A stretch of DNA of 64,000 nucleotides. It comes from Tetracladium setigerum. Lineage: Eukaryota > Ascomycota > Leotiomycetes > Helotiales. This document shows positions 1-12,233 of the stretch, one piece after another (the first letter of the stretch is position 1; every line of letters begins with the position of its first letter). A program made the translations under genes and the position numbers. The stretch spans positions 372,001-436,000 of the forward strand of contig PZJY01000010.1 in NCBI GenBank assembly GCA_031472005.1, read 5' to 3'. The notes beneath the pieces are model-generated. The model searched no databases and had not been told where the DNA came from. It saw nothing but the letters and a program-made list of their open reading frames with translations.

Positions 1-569
1 CAATGCCGTGTGTACCGAGTCTGGTGATATCGAATGAAACTTTGGCCGTGAGTTGGTGATGAGATGCCGGCAGGAGAGAGCGGAAAGGAATAAAATGGGA
101 AGAACCGTTGCATTGAACAGTCGAAGACCAAAGACATCATATTCTCCGTATCTCAATTTCGTGAACAGAGTTGCAAAGACATACCTACTGGGGATTAGTC
201 AAGGCTTACAAAAGGAAAGAGGCGACTTGCAGGCCTGGTGGGGTTGTGAGTTTCGGGTCCCAGTAGTCATATTTACCATTGCAGTATAATTGAGCTTGAG
301 GTATGTGGAATATCTCATCCTGAAATTCAGTTAGTATATCTTGTATCTCTGCAGTAGAGCTGGGTACCGACTAAATATGGCTCCGGGACATTTTTGGTGA
401 CCAGCTTAAGCCAAACCATTGCCAACACCGTAACCGTCCAGTAAGCAGCCACTCCCAGAATCCGAGACTGAGCACGATTTGCAGTCGCGAAGCCTTCAGG
501 ACAAATAAAACGAAGGTATTGAGACACAACTGCTCCCGGGAGCCATGCAGTTGGTGTAGTGGCCTGCAT
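1..569 (-). CDS. ALG10: ALG10/DIE2 alpha-1,2-glucosyltransferase, N-terminal part (runs off left edge)
   Basis: Adds the last glucose to the dolichol-linked N-glycan precursor on the lumenal side of the ER (family knowledge). Exon 1 is 569-372 (66 codons) and ends in the family motif VPEPYL. After a 52-bp intron (320-371), exon 2 (319-231) continues DEIFHIPQAQ, then reads on to WDPKLTTPPG, the signature acceptor-loop region of ALG10. The next intron (185-230) is only 46 bp and has a GC donor (GCAAGT). Exon 3 starts at 184 with YVFATL and is still open at base 1. A transmembrane segment lies just before VPEPYL (AAYWTVTVLAMVWL). I chose the ATG at 569-567; an open extension to 587 has no ATG. 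The C-terminal two thirds lie outside the window. Identification is firm from the contiguous motif order. Confidence 0.93.
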
Positions 570-2043
570 TGTGCAATCGATATGCAAGGTGTCCTTGTGG
601 AACTGATGGAGGGCTATCTTGGCACGTCGTATCCTGAAAAGAGGGCAATTAAATAGAAATTCCAGATTTCGAGTTCATCTTTGTCTCCTCACAAGCGGCA
701 TTTGATTCGAGATTGTGGTCAGAGTAGAGAGTCAAAGTTGAAAAAGATCTGGAACTTCACGCCTCATCTGGCAGACTGGTTCCTGTCGCTGAGTCAGAAT
801 GCGCTAGAAAGTAGCCGTTCAGCCGAAGAACTCTTGGTGCTGGCTTTGGGGCCAACCTATCCGATTTCACTCCTATCACTATTTTCAAATGAATGGGCCA
901 TTTGTCAATTGATGCATTTTACTTTCTTCTACGTTCAATTATCCTTTCACCGTGCTTTCCTCTAATTCTGTTCTTAATCGCGCAAGCCCCATGGGCGCGT
1001 GCTCTTTCCCGCACTGTTTATCTGTTCTTTTTTTGTGCTATAGAAAATCCATCAATTCAATCACATCCTCCGCTTCCTGCCAATGTTTTGTCTAAGCTGC
1101 GCAACATGGCCTCCATGCCTCGTTCTCTTTGCTTTGGCAGCTCTTGGTGGTGGAAAATCATTCTCTCTTGTACGGATGGCCTTGCGTAAAGATACGCCTC
1201 CAGAGTCGACGCCTTGGACTTCTTTCGGACCTGTCTGGATCCAGCGAATCAGTCCTCCAATCGTGTCGGCTTTCACGGGATAAAGGATTCCTCACCTGGG
1301 CTCCGTGTCCGAGTCTTGTATCTTATTAGTTTTCGTTGCACAAGAATCCATGTCACATGACCAAGGCTTCCTTCCACACCGATTAGCCAACTTCGAGCCC
1401 CTTGCAGCATTGGGTGTTAGGGCCTGTACCATCCGCCATTGCTCAATTCCAAACTCACCACTTGTGCTTTTCTTTTAACCACTGAGCTATGGAGCGAGAA
1501 CAATATTCGTTTGGAGGATGTCATCTACCGTCCGGATCTGGTCACATTGAGAAGGGCAAAGTGGTCCTTTTCATCAATTCCTTTCCCCCTTGTATTGGGC
1601 CAACAACACCAGACACCAAATACGTAGCCAGAGGGCTGAAATGCTACCTACTTTGCTCATAGATTCTCCTCTGCGATCGAGTAAACTCGGTTTCACGATA
1701 TTCAAAGACTTTAATCGCAAAAAGGTTGCCAAGGTGAGTTATGCGCACCTGCGAGTTATCAACCTGAGAGTTGATCGCCCTGCTGCATCTGCAGGGGTGT
1801 GCCACACGTAACACGATGCGAAGCTCTCTCTGCCTTGCCTGCGCCATCGTCGCCCTCAGCATCGAGAGAAATTTTCGTTTCTCGAAAAGGTTTCCTTCCA
1901 CTCATAGTCTGATTGTGGTTTTGTATGGCTGAAATCTTCAGCAAAGACGTCGAGACTCATACAACTTCACTATTCGCTCCCTTCGAGTCCGGAACAAGCT
2001 GCGAAGTCAATTCGCCTCGTAGCCTCGCGGTCATCCATCCAGA
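570..2043. other. Intergenic between divergent ALG10 and the C2H2 gene
   Basis: Shared upstream region of ALG10 (-) and the C2H2-type gene (+). Only short ORFs with no recognisable protein features. It holds one tRNA-like 20-mer on the minus strand, described separately. Confidence 0.6.
1476..1495 (-). other. tRNA 5'-half-like relic
   Basis: Read on the minus strand, these 20 bases are GCTCCATAGCTCAGTGGTTA, which has the form of a tRNA acceptor 5' strand plus A box (TAGCTCAGTGGTTA). The continuation does not fold: the D-stem partner is lost, and there is only a weak B-box look-alike (GGCTCGAAGTT) about 90 bases further on. Most likely a decayed tRNA or tRNA-derived fragment, or chance. Confidence 0.25.
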
Positions 2044-5000
2044 ATGGGGTCGACATTAGGAGAATCATTCTCTGGATACTACCAGTGTGACCAAATTGCC
2101 TACGGCACCAGGACTGAAATCGAACTTCACGGTCAACCAATTCTTAAAGGATCCTCAGATAGTCACATTATTATGAGTGATACCGATTCAAGCGATCGCG
2201 ATACTGTATGGAGTGGAACCGCACCCAGCTCTTGGATGTCAAATTCGTCAGTCTCTGGCATTCCATTATGCGAGCTATATATGTCGTCCCTTCCAAAAGA
2301 GATGGGCAAGGAGCGAGACATGAAACAGTCACTCGAAAACAACACATCCTCTTCCACGAGCTTGCTGCAGACTGAAAGTCAAGCGGGAGAGGTTACGGTT
2401 CTTCCGCCCCCACGAGAAAACCCGATTTGGTCAGTTCGATAAGCAATGACAATTCTACGGATTCACGCAACCAAGTCGATTACCTCAGCTATAGATGGTC
2501 ATTGGATGACATTTCGACTTCCTGGAAATTCATTTCGTCGAACAGCAAGACGTATTCTAATGGAGCAAGATTGGTGTATGCATCATGGAGAGTATGGGAG
2601 AAGCTACGGTCGGATTTGAAAACCGTTACGCCTGAATCGCTAAATTGGTAAGCACTTCAACTTCTCAAGTAGCGTTCAAGGCATGGAACAATTTTAATAC
2701 CAGCCAACAGGCTGAAAGAATCTGATACAACCTGGCTATATGGCCCATTGAAAAGAGCACCAAGGCACCCCCTTTCCGAGAATCCGAATTCACGAAATCT
2801 GAAGGGTCGGGTCCTTCCACCAACCCCATTGTCCACTTCATTTCCTCGCACTAAACCAATCCTCAAAGAGTCAGGCATAGCCAAGGAAGACGTGGTTCTA
2901 CTACGATCGGTTTCTGACGGATCGTTGGCGAACCGCGTCCATTCCGTCGAGAAATGGCGCAGAACGTTGAGAATCAGTGGCAGTCCATCTGCTTCCTCGA
3001 AAATCGAGTCCATCGAGAAACCTCTTTCCCAAAAAGAACATGTCCATTTTGGCTTGCCAGAGGAGAAGTTTGTTAATTTGAGTAAGGACAGGGACCAAGA
3101 AATGAACTTATCCAAGCTCCGGTCAAAGAGTTACCATCGGAACCAACTTCCTGCTGGTGGATCAAAGTCGCAGATCTTGGCTCCGACGAGATACAGGTCA
3201 GCGGTGCCTGCAGATTTGAGATCACAAAACAAACAAGTGTCGAAATACCCATTGACAAGCGACAAACAGTTCCGTCTTAACGACGGCCCAACCGCACCGA
3301 AAGCAATTTTTGTCAAACCGAAGCAATTCCCAAGCACATCTCTTCGCAAAATAAGATTTCGCGTACGGGACAGCTCGCCCATCCCCAAAGCAATTCGTGC
3401 CAAATCAAGAAAACCTGCGCGCATAGCTGATCTAAGAGATAGTGACAACGACACATCTCGTACATGCACTCCAACCAAAAATAACGTTGGTAAAGTTTCT
3501 TGGGATATCGATCTAGCCGAGGAAGATACACTTAATTCTGCCCCATCGGCGAAAGAGCAAGTCGAGAACGCGAATGCATCGAAGCCCTTGCCAGCAAAAG
3601 AAGCTCTTTCGTGGAATAGATTTCACACGGCAATGACAAAATTAAAGGCTATCCAAGTTTCACAATCTCATGGGGCCAGACTAGAAGCCAAAAAAACGGC
3701 CCACAAGACCCTACACTACTCAACTATGAGAGCATCCAATTACAAAGCTGGTTGTGGCTCAGAACCTGTTAAATCTTTCATTCCAAGAAGGAGTTCATTT
3801 GGGCTGCGGCCGCTTCCAGCTTTTGCGATTAGTCGGTTGGTGTCTTCGCGGAAGATTGGTCAAGAGGCCAAAGATTCTATTGATGACTTTAAATTTGGTT
3901 CTGTACCCCCGAAGACCGATATCGAGGACGAGGATGATGGCCTGGATTACCCTTTTCAAATCGGTGAACTTGATCTGCCTTCCACAGGTGTAGATCTTTC
4001 TGCAATGATACTTCACAAGCGCAGAAGAGACTGGTGTTTAGAGAAAGAGGGGGTACTCACTTCTACCCTCGACTCCAATCAAACAGAAATTATACCAAGT
4101 CTAACACCTGCATGGCCATCACCAGTCAATCCATTGTGGATTGTCGATTCTACGGTGGATGAACCACCATTCACTTTTGAACCTGAAGACCTGCCGACAT
4201 ATCATACTCATGTCGCAAAATCATACTCCACGGAAAACTCAATGAGCCCTGTCCATCGCCTTCTTTCTTCCGAGACTAGCTTGATATCCGAATCACCACC
4301 TCCATACGTCAACTTTATTCCAGACATAATCGCTCAACAATCGTTGGGTATTGTTGCGGGGCCGGACAGCGATAATATAGGGGATACCTTGGATATTCAC
4401 AGTGATATGGATGAGTTCGCAAGCGTGACGGAATCGTATGAGGATGATTCCCTAGGATCAAGAAGCGACGAAAGCATGTGCGACCAATTCGGTGATTTGG
4501 GCGGAGATCTAACAACTGGACAATGCCTTAACGCGGCCCTCAATCCGATGCAACAAGCAATGGTGAATCGAATCATGGACGAGTTCTGGACAATCTTCAA
4601 TCAAGGTTGGAACGCTGGGGTTCGCCAATGCATCGCACAATCTTCTGAATCTTCGGAATGTCAGCAAACGAATGGTTCAACAGATCTTATATCTTCATCA
4701 TCTAGTACGGGCCCTCGGAAGAGGCGAAAGGGCGACGACAAACCTCCGGACCGAGAAAATGATAAAGGCTCTGGTGGAGCTAATGGCCCCATGAATTCCA
4801 AGAGTGAATATGGCGAAGCTCCTCGTTTCGCTTGCCCTTTCCGTAAACATGATGCCTGTATCTATAATGTTTACGAATATTCTGTTTGTGCTTTATCAAG
4901 CTGGCCTTCTATTGCACGTGTTAAGTAAGTCATTCTTCATTCCCATTCCGTAAGTCTGCGCTAAACTTTTCCAAAGGGAGCACTTATACCGCGCTCATCG

Positions 5001-6109
5001 TATATCCATCCACTGTAAAAGATGCTGGGAAGTCTTCAGATCTCAAGAATTACTAGACGCCCACCTCACCGTCGTCACATCGGAAATATGCGATCTCCGA
5101 CCAGGCTCATCCCCTGAGGGACTGACCTCGGAACAGGAACGATGCTTGCGTTCAAGGAAGAAATCTTCGGCGAATCAGAATAACGAAGACCGGTGGAGAG
5201 ACGTCTACAAAATATTGTTCCCTAACGAAGATATTCCTTCGCCATGTGAGTTTCTCCTCTGCCAAGTTTATCTTCCGTTGTGCCCGCGGATATCGCATTC
5301 AATCAACTACCCACATCAGAACTGACACTATGTGTTTAGACTTCGAACCAGTAGAGAACGAACCACAAATGTCACCTGACCATCGCGAACTAGCACGCTA
5401 TGAAGCATACATGCGTCATGAACTCCCTCGTGTCGTCAGACGCAACGTAGAGGAAGCTGCTCATCGCGCCTTGGGCCCACTAGAGTCATCCCTTATCGGA
5501 GATCTCATGAACATAGTGCGGGATTCACAAGACACCGTGTTCAGATCATACAGACAATCACAAGGACAAGGTCTAAATACGACAGACCTACCTCAATCAC
5601 AATCGCCTAATGACAACATCCCCGCTTTTGAACTCAGACCCGAAAATTTGTTGCAAGTTGAACAGAACGACACTAGACAGCAACGGGGGCTTATAACATC
5701 TATATTCCAAGCCCCACCAGCTGAAACGTCACCAAGCTCCATGATCTCAATGGCTTCCATGACGTCTGGAATACGAATGTTGGACGATCGCGAAGACCAA
5801 GACCAAGATCAAAGCATAATACTCACCGACTCATCAACAACCACGAACGAGATACGCTCAGAACCCGATTCCGGCTACGCGAGCGAAGACATCTTCCTGC
5901 TGTGCGGTTGTTGCACTGTTTGTCATTGCGGAAACAATGATGATATTGATGTTCCTGATCCTCAAGCATCGACCGCGCAGGAATCAGCAGTTGACGTCGA
6001 AATTCCAGATTGTTCGGGTGGTAGTGCGGGTGAATGGACCAGTTGGGTCGGCTATTCGTTTTGGCATCCACGGGAAAGTGTGGGTGCTAATTTTGATTTT
6101 GGCTGGTAG
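2044..6109 (+). CDS. Large C2H2-type zinc-finger protein of a fungal family (about 1285 aa)
   Basis: Four exons: 2044-2647, 2711-4924, 4977-5245 and 5340-6109, with introns of 63, 52 and 94 bp, all GT-AG. The first roughly 900 residues are Ser/Pro-rich and look disordered. The recognisable core straddles intron 2: FACPFRKHD, then KEHLYRAHR, then CKRCWEVF and LLDAHL, the degenerate C2H2-like finger typical of a fungal protein family that usually continues with EGLTSEQ and a WRDVYKILFP block, both present here. After that come a helical stretch (ELARYEAYMRHELPRVV) and a low-complexity acidic tail. Function is unknown; a nuclear role is inferred. The frame jumps once between about 2376 and 2434, most simply one base missing from the C5 run 2407-2411. 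With one added base the coding length is exactly 1286 codons. No convincing intron explains the jump. Confidence 0.8.
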
Positions 6110-6120
6110 ACTGGTAACTG

Positions 6121-6155
6121 GTGAGTGAGGGAGTGAGTGAGTGAGGGAGTGAGTG
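6121..6155. repeat. GTGA/GGGA tandem repeat in 3' flank of the C2H2 gene
   Basis: Imperfect (GTGA)n tract with GGGA interruptions, 11 bases downstream of the stop codon. It probably lies in the 3' UTR. The rest of 6110-6779 holds no gene that I can recognise. Confidence 0.8.
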
Positions 6156-6779
6156 GTACTTTGGGATGACTACTGCTGGCCAAGGATAAGACTTTCGAAT
6201 CCATTTACGATCGGTATCCCATTCATGCAACACTTCTGCCGCTAATTTGCTGGACGAGAAGTATAGTCCGCACAATTTCCAAGAAAAAGTAAATATACCC
6301 TGGCCATACGTTAGCCGCCTAGCTGTTTAGTCGAGTCTGTAAATGATCAAATCAAAAGGCGGTTCTACAAAAAAACCGGATTTGACTACCTCAAGAAAGA
6401 AACTTCACTGTTAGATAAATTATGAGCCAGTGAATAAAGTAACAGAACAATTATCCCGCCCACGCAATCGTCTGGGATATGTGTCAACAAAATGTACAGT
6501 TTACATATCAAACCTCTTCAAAAACAAAACCCCCTTTTCCTCCAGCTCGCTAAACGTTCAACACCACTCTATGAAGGTTCTATCTTCACATATTTATAGA
6601 AATATAAAAGAGAGAAGCATGGAATGGAAGAACAAAAGGAACAGAGTATATCATCATTATCATTATGTATCTATTCTACATCTAATTTTATCCGAATCTA
6701 ATTTCCCAGATATATGATACCCCAGCCAACGACTCAATTCAAGTCATAATTTCAAGACAATCAAACAAGAAAAACATAG

Positions 6780-8259
6780 CTACAAGCTCACTGGCTCATC
6801 AGCGTCCTTAGTATTTCCAACCTGCTCCTCAGTTACATGAACTTCATGGCTTCCTTCCAACTCGGACAGGACAATCCATGTTGGCGCGATACAAAGGATC
6901 GTGATTCCGAAGTTGAGACCAATGCTTACGAAGTGGTTTGCGCCGCCTTCAGATTGCATACTATATCAAACATGTTAGTTTAAACACTAAAAAACGACCA
7001 CTCTAGATGGCCAAGAGATGGAGTATGGAAAAGAAGAGAGGAAGGAAAACTTACGCCCAAGCAACAGTCTGACCCAAAGCCTCAACACCTCTCAAAATAC
7101 CAGTATAGTGACTCAGATTCGACAAATCAGTGGCATACTGTCCAATAAGCCAGTACAAGAACTGCTGGAACGACTGGCCGCCAAACTGCCAGAAGAACAC
7201 AAGCGCATAACTCTTTCCAAACCCGCCCGTGAACCAATCAAACACCGGCGGCTCCGGCGCATCATAGAACTGCTTCTGCAAAATCGTAGCCCAGATCCAC
7301 GTCCCGACCAAAATGGTAATGATAGAGATAAAAGCGATCTTGGCACGTTTTTTGATATGGATTGCCTGGTTGTCGAGTAGATAAGCGATGATGAATGAAC
7401 TGAAGATACCGGCGAAGTTGGTGAAGAAACTCGAGAAGGCGCGCGAGCGAACGGTGAAATACTTGGTTAACCACGTGCTAACGAAGCCGTTGTAGAAATA
7501 GCTGATGAAGAAGGCTGGGAGGAGGAGAAGAATGCGACGGCTTGCAAAGAGTTTGCCGACGGCTTTGAATTCGGCGCCCCAGGTTGCGGCGCGGTCCGTG
7601 ACGATGAGAGTGCCGTCTTTGCGCCAGACTTTGTGAGCGGGTGAGAGGAGAAGGGCGATGGGGAGGCCGAGGCACATGATTACGATGAAAACGATGTACG
7701 TTGAGGAGGAGACGGATCCAGCGCTGGATTTGTTGGCGTTGAGTCCGAGATTGATGGCACCTCCTACGATTGGGCCGGCTGCCTTAGCGGTTTGCCAGAT
7801 TGCGAGATAGAATGCTCGTTCTCCTGGAGAGGGATATCCGATGATAATTGCGCCCTCAGCGGCCCAGAAGAAACCAGCGGATATTCCGCACAGTGCGCTG
7901 CCGAAGAGGAGAAACCAAGTGTTGGAGTTGATGTTGTTGGTGTAGAGACCGGCGCCGTAGAGGGGATAGCCGATGGCACCTAGAGCGAGACCGTATCTGA
8001 AACCAATGCGGTTGTTGATTGCGCCTGCGGCTACGCAGACGACGGAGAAGAGACCATATACTAATGCGTTTGCGGCGGAGACAGCGTAGGGTTCAGCTGC
8101 ACCTCCTGCTCCGAGACCTCCTAGGGCATCCCACATGCCAGGTGCAGTGAAAGAGACACCGCATGCTACGAGGATCTGGAAGGGAACAGAACGGAAGAAG
8201 GATTTGGATGTTGTGCTGGAGCGCGCTGGCTCGATGATTGAGTTGGCTGCGGTAGACAT
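6780..8259 (-). CDS. UNC93-like / DUF895 major-facilitator membrane protein
   Basis: 461 aa in two exons (8259-7055 and 6960-6780; 94-bp intron 6961-7054 with GTAAGT donor). The second exon adds 59 residues ending in an acidic tail. About 11-12 hydrophobic segments are visible. Near the N-terminus is FTAPGMWDALGGLG, a hallmark of fungal UNC93-like proteins, followed by GYPLYGAGLY and FFWAAEGAIIIGYPSPGERA, also typical. UNC93-type proteins belong to the MFS fold; fungal members are mostly uncharacterised, and a plasma or organellar membrane transport or ion-channel-regulating role is inferred from the family only. The reading frame is intact. The ATG at 8259 is the first in frame and precedes a short Ser/Thr-rich cytosolic tail. 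Confident family assignment, function unknown. Confidence 0.9.
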
Positions 8260-9428
8260 ATTGAAAGTCTAGTTGTCGCTAAGCGAGCGATGATTGTGCC
8301 AAGAGACAGGATGTATGATGCAAATGAACAGAAACGACAAAGACCCAGAGGAAAATAGGAAGAAGCTACAATCTTATATATAATTGGCATTGAAATGTTT
8401 AATAACCGCTTGGCCTAGTTGTTGAGCATAGTTTTTTTACTTGTTATGTAAAAACGGCTATTGGAGGTATGCAATGCGAGCACGACATATACACTAAAGA
8501 GTCAGATTTTCCTCCGGCCCCTGCCGCAAGGGGCGAGACTGACTGGCGGGCCCCGTTGATCAAGTCTTGACGGGCAAAAAAAAGCCTCAACGTCAGACAG
8601 AAGAGAAACTTCTTCAGTGGAAACTTCTTCTGTGAAGATGAAATCTTGATTCCCGCTCGGGTTTTGGCGGCAATGTGTTGTTGATATTGTTTTTTTTTTC
8701 ACAACACTCGTGCACCACCAAAATCTTGAGAGAGGATACACAATGCTGCAAGCATCTAGAACCTGGGAAAAAGTGGATATTCGAGGTGTTTGAATGTGGA
8801 TCACATACATAGAGAACATGAACCGGTTCTACCGCTCTGTCACTCCAGACCTGGAGTCCCCCTGGAGATTGGAGTGGTTGTTGTTGAGTAATAGATAGAC
8901 TACTCCAGAGAGCCTCATTACAGGGCGGGGCATGCCAATTGATGCGATGGCACTTATTTGATTTGCAGTACTTGAAGTACTGAGTACATGGCAGCTATGC
9001 TGGTTGTACGTAGGTTGAAAATAGAACTTTAGATAGAGCAGTGCAATTCGAGATTTCTTGATAGCGCGGTTGTTGTTGTCGTTTTCGATGAAAAGCTTTT
9101 CCTTCTTTTCGGTACCGATGGGGAGCTTAGTCATCATCAACGTCACTCCAAATTTGCTGTAAGAGCTTCCGAACTTTGATTCGGGGGGCTGTGTACTGAA
9201 TAATGGTATTCATTCTCTCGCCTTCAGTTTGTAGTTCATATCGGAATCTCTTGATCCCTCAAGATCGACCATTTAAAATCGATTCATAGAAGTGAAGTCC
9301 TAACATGTGACCTTCCCTTGGCTACCCCCTTCTCAAACAGGCACAACACCATGCCATGACATCCTCTACCAACGCCACCAGAACTCAATATCAACTTGAA
9401 CTTACTTCCACTACCAACCCCCACAAAA
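8260..9428. other. Intergenic between the divergent UNC93-like and membrane-anchored genes
   Basis: Only short, featureless ORFs. A TATATATAA stretch near 8374-8382 lies just upstream of the UNC93-like start on the minus strand and could serve as its core promoter. Nothing else is recognisable. Confidence 0.5.
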
Positions 9429-10364
9429 ATGGGCATCATCTTCTCAATCCTCCGCAAAATCTTCTACATCGGCTTCACACTCTTCCTCATCGCCCTCCTC
9501 TTCACAACATACAACATCCTCTCTCAATTCCCCATCAAACACTCCATCCCCCCCACAGACCCCGTTTGGACATCTCCCGCCTACGTAGCTCAATTCCCAA
9601 ATGCCAAAGAGAGGTTTCCATTCACAGAGACTTTTGTTTATGAGAGTACGTTGAAGTGGGAGGGTGTGAGGGCAGAGTTGTTGGTTAAGAGACCGAAGGA
9701 GAATGGTGAGGAGGTGAGATGGGATGGTGGGGAGTTTGTGGGAGAGGATGGGGTGGGATTAGGTGAGAGGTTATTTGGGCTTTTGTGGAATGAGAGGAGT
9801 TTTGATGGGAGTGAGTTTTCCCTTTATTCCTTTCCTATTTTCTTTTTTTGTCTCTCGTCCTATTTTCTTTGATTACACATACGATATTTGGTGCAAGGAG
9901 TTGTAAATCTCAATACACCTTTGATTTATGGTTTCATCATGGTAATGTGTAAACTATGTTTCCTGACACAAACAGAAAAAATGGCACGCGTCCTCCCCTC
10001 CCCCGCTATCTCATCCACAGGCGGCAGGCCCGGCATCAAAGCAACAGTCATCGCCCACGAACCCAACACACTCATGGCCTTCTCAATTGCCATGCTTCGC
10101 AACCCCACCGGTGAGGCTCGCGGTTTCGAAGTCATCAATATCGAGATGTTGCCGCAAGGAGTGAAGATCAGTGTCAGATATATCTGGCATCAGGAGGTCA
10201 AGCCGGGTTGGTGGAGGGGGCAGTGGTCTGCTATTTACTTTCAATTGTTGAGGAGGGTCTTGTGGGTTGCGAAGGCTTTTCGGGCGGTGGGGAGATTGCC
10301 GGTGCCCATTGAGGAGGTGGATTTTGCGGTTAATATTAATGGGAGTAGGAGAGGAGAGTTGTGA
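9429..10364 (+). CDS. Conserved membrane-anchored fungal protein of unknown function (256 aa)
   Basis: Two exons (9429-9810 and 9976-10364) with a 165-bp intron (GTGAGT...ACAG). Spliced length is exactly 257 codons. Residues about 8-30 form one hydrophobic helix (FYIGFTLFLIALLFTTYNIL), so the protein is probably a signal-anchored or mitochondrial inner-membrane protein with a soluble C-terminal domain. That domain carries the conserved-looking blocks SPAISSTGGRPGIKATVI and SVRYIWHQEVKPGWWRGQW. I do not recognise a named domain. The ATG at 9429 was chosen over an upstream open stretch from 9396 because it is the first ATG in frame and puts the hydrophobic helix at the N-terminus. Confidence 0.8.
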
Positions 10365-10943
10365 TGGGAGCGAGGTTTTGGTTTGGAAGCGGTGGTGTAT
10401 TTAGGAGTTTAGACGACCTCTTTAGGTGTGTATTGAGTTGACTTTTATATTAGAGGAGAGGATTAGCGACGGAGTTGGTATTACTTCTTTGATTGGGTTT
10501 TGTACTGTATGTATTTATTGTAAAAGTACAATACCACTGTATACCAATAGAAGCTTGGGCGACTTGGACCAAGATAATTTCCCTTAGCCTAAAGTTTCTG
10601 ATCGAGGTTGTGAATAGTCCTTTCGTCAGATGTCTGATTTTAGTTGTCTGATTTTAGCTGAACAGCAACGAATGTAGTCCGCATTCTCTCCCTGCTTTTG
10701 CTAAGGAAGAACCTGAGCAATACAACCTCTTCAATGGTTTGTCTCCTGTTTCACCAGCCTTTGGGGATGTCTAAAACCTCTAGTCTGGGCCAAGCTTCGC
10801 GTGATCTGGTTCTGTAGCTCAATAAGGCGTGATTGATGTCGAAATTGATCTTCAGTAGGCTGCTCCTCGCACCTCTCCAGCCACCAAACTGCGCCAAATA
10901 TCTCTTCCGGCTTGCCTGAAATCACCTTTGATGGCCGGTCGCT

Positions 10944-11780
10944 TTATAGAAGCCCTGCATCTCCAACAGGTATTCCCTCTTCACTCAAACTCCATCTCCT
11001 CATCCCCACTATCAACCCCACCCCCAGCACCCAGCTCCTCTTCCTATCCCGTCTCGCAACCTCCCTCGTCTGCCCCAACTTCCTCATTCCATCCATAACA
11101 CCCACAATAAACTGTCTCCCCTCCGCCAACTCCATCGCCCCCACACCCCTCAAACTATTCACTCCCCCACCATCAAGCTCCTTCGTACTAGCCCTCATCT
11201 TCGCCATTCTCACCTCCCTCAAGTCCCGTAGTAACGTGCGAACCCGTCCCGGATCAGGTATATCATCACTACAAGCCTCCAACAATATCTCACCCATTTC
11301 CAGCCAATGATACGGAAGATAATCCGCGGGCGATTCAGCCGTCGAGGAGGGCAGAAACGGCGGCGATATGGTGTCTGTGATTGATGGGCGCGAGGAGACG
11401 GGATGTGGATGTGGTGGTGGAGGAGAGAATGTTTCTGGGACTTCGGTTTCGTAGCTGAGGATCTTTTCGAGGGAGGAGGGGAGGAGCCAAGGTGGAGTGA
11501 GGATGTTGGCTCGTCGTTGGCGTTTGAGGAGGAGGGCGAGCCAGAGTGGAAGTTGTGCGCGGTGAGGCGGGCGTAGAAGTTTTGTAGGTCCCTTGGAGGA
11601 GTGTTAATTTCATGCCTCGTGGAAGATGGAGGAGGAAATGGGGGATGGCGGGGTCGTTGTACATACCCCGAGTAAATTCAGGCTTTCTAAACGTTGGCGG
11701 GGGATGACTGTTACCATTTCCATTTCACATAGAAATGCAACCTCCGCCGGAGTCAGACCTGGTGGTAGGGGTAATGCCAT
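10944..11780 (-). CDS. PSF2: DNA replication complex GINS subunit PSF2
   Basis: GINS (Sld5-Psf1-Psf2-Psf3) joins Cdc45 and MCM2-7 in the replicative helicase (established). Exon 1 (11780-11667) reads MALPLPPGLTPAEVAFLCEM and ends IPRQRLESLNLLG, then exon 2 (from 11591) continues GPTKLLRPPHRAQLPLWLA and KRQRRANILTPPWL, the classic PSF2 N-terminal blocks. The body contains DPGRVRTLLRDLREVRMAK and MRKLGQTREVARR. The 75-bp intron (11592-11666) has a GTATGT donor. As given, the ORF ends at 10944 with an atypical tail. If one base is added near 11037-11038 (AGAGGAGC), the frame instead ends at 10981-10983 with an acidic DSGDEEMEFE tail, which is what PSF2 proteins usually carry, giving 241 aa. So the tail is probably frame-shifted in the sequence. 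Confidence 0.93.
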
Positions 11781-12118
11781 TTGTAAAGATTATGTTGAAC
11801 GTCCTGTGCTTTGTCGTTTGTAAATATAAACAAAAGTGATTGATGGGAGACGCGTTGCTGAGACACGTCGAGAACTTTTTACCGATATTTAGCCGACGAG
11901 AAAGTATTTCAATGGCCAATGGAAACAGAACAAAAACACTAAACTCGTACTTCCTTCTTTTGGCGAGATATTTGCGTAGACTAAAAGGGGGAATTATGGC
12001 TTACTACGCTCTTCTTGTAAAATTTATTCCTATGTGTTTGTAACAAAGAAAGTACCCAAGTGAGGATGAGACATTGATCGGTTAATCTTCCGGAACGGGA
12101 CATGTCCGATACCCCACG

Positions 12119-12126
12119 TATAAATA
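12119..12126 (+). promoter_or_regulatory. TATA box candidate of HET gene A
   Basis: Perfect TATAAATA, 108-115 bases upstream of the first ATG (12234) of the HET gene. If used, transcription would start near 12150, making 12234 the first ATG of the message. Sequence match only. Confidence 0.45.
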
Positions 12127-12233
12127 GAGTCAGCTGCTTCCATTTCCCTCCCTCGCTGTGAGTATCTAAAGAGATATATTGCCCAGAGAGCGATTTTTCA
12201 TCGTCTTTTCCTCCCGAGTTCAAAACTATAGTC

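Noticed and set aside
2378..2434. Short intron to explain the frame jump in the C2H2 gene
   Set aside because: No GT-AG pair with a credible donor and the required length modulo three was found between 2376 and 2443. One missing C in the C5 run is simpler.
10731..10925. 64-codon minus-strand ORF after PSF2
   Set aside because: No ATG-supported start context, no recognised domain; probably PSF2 3' flank.
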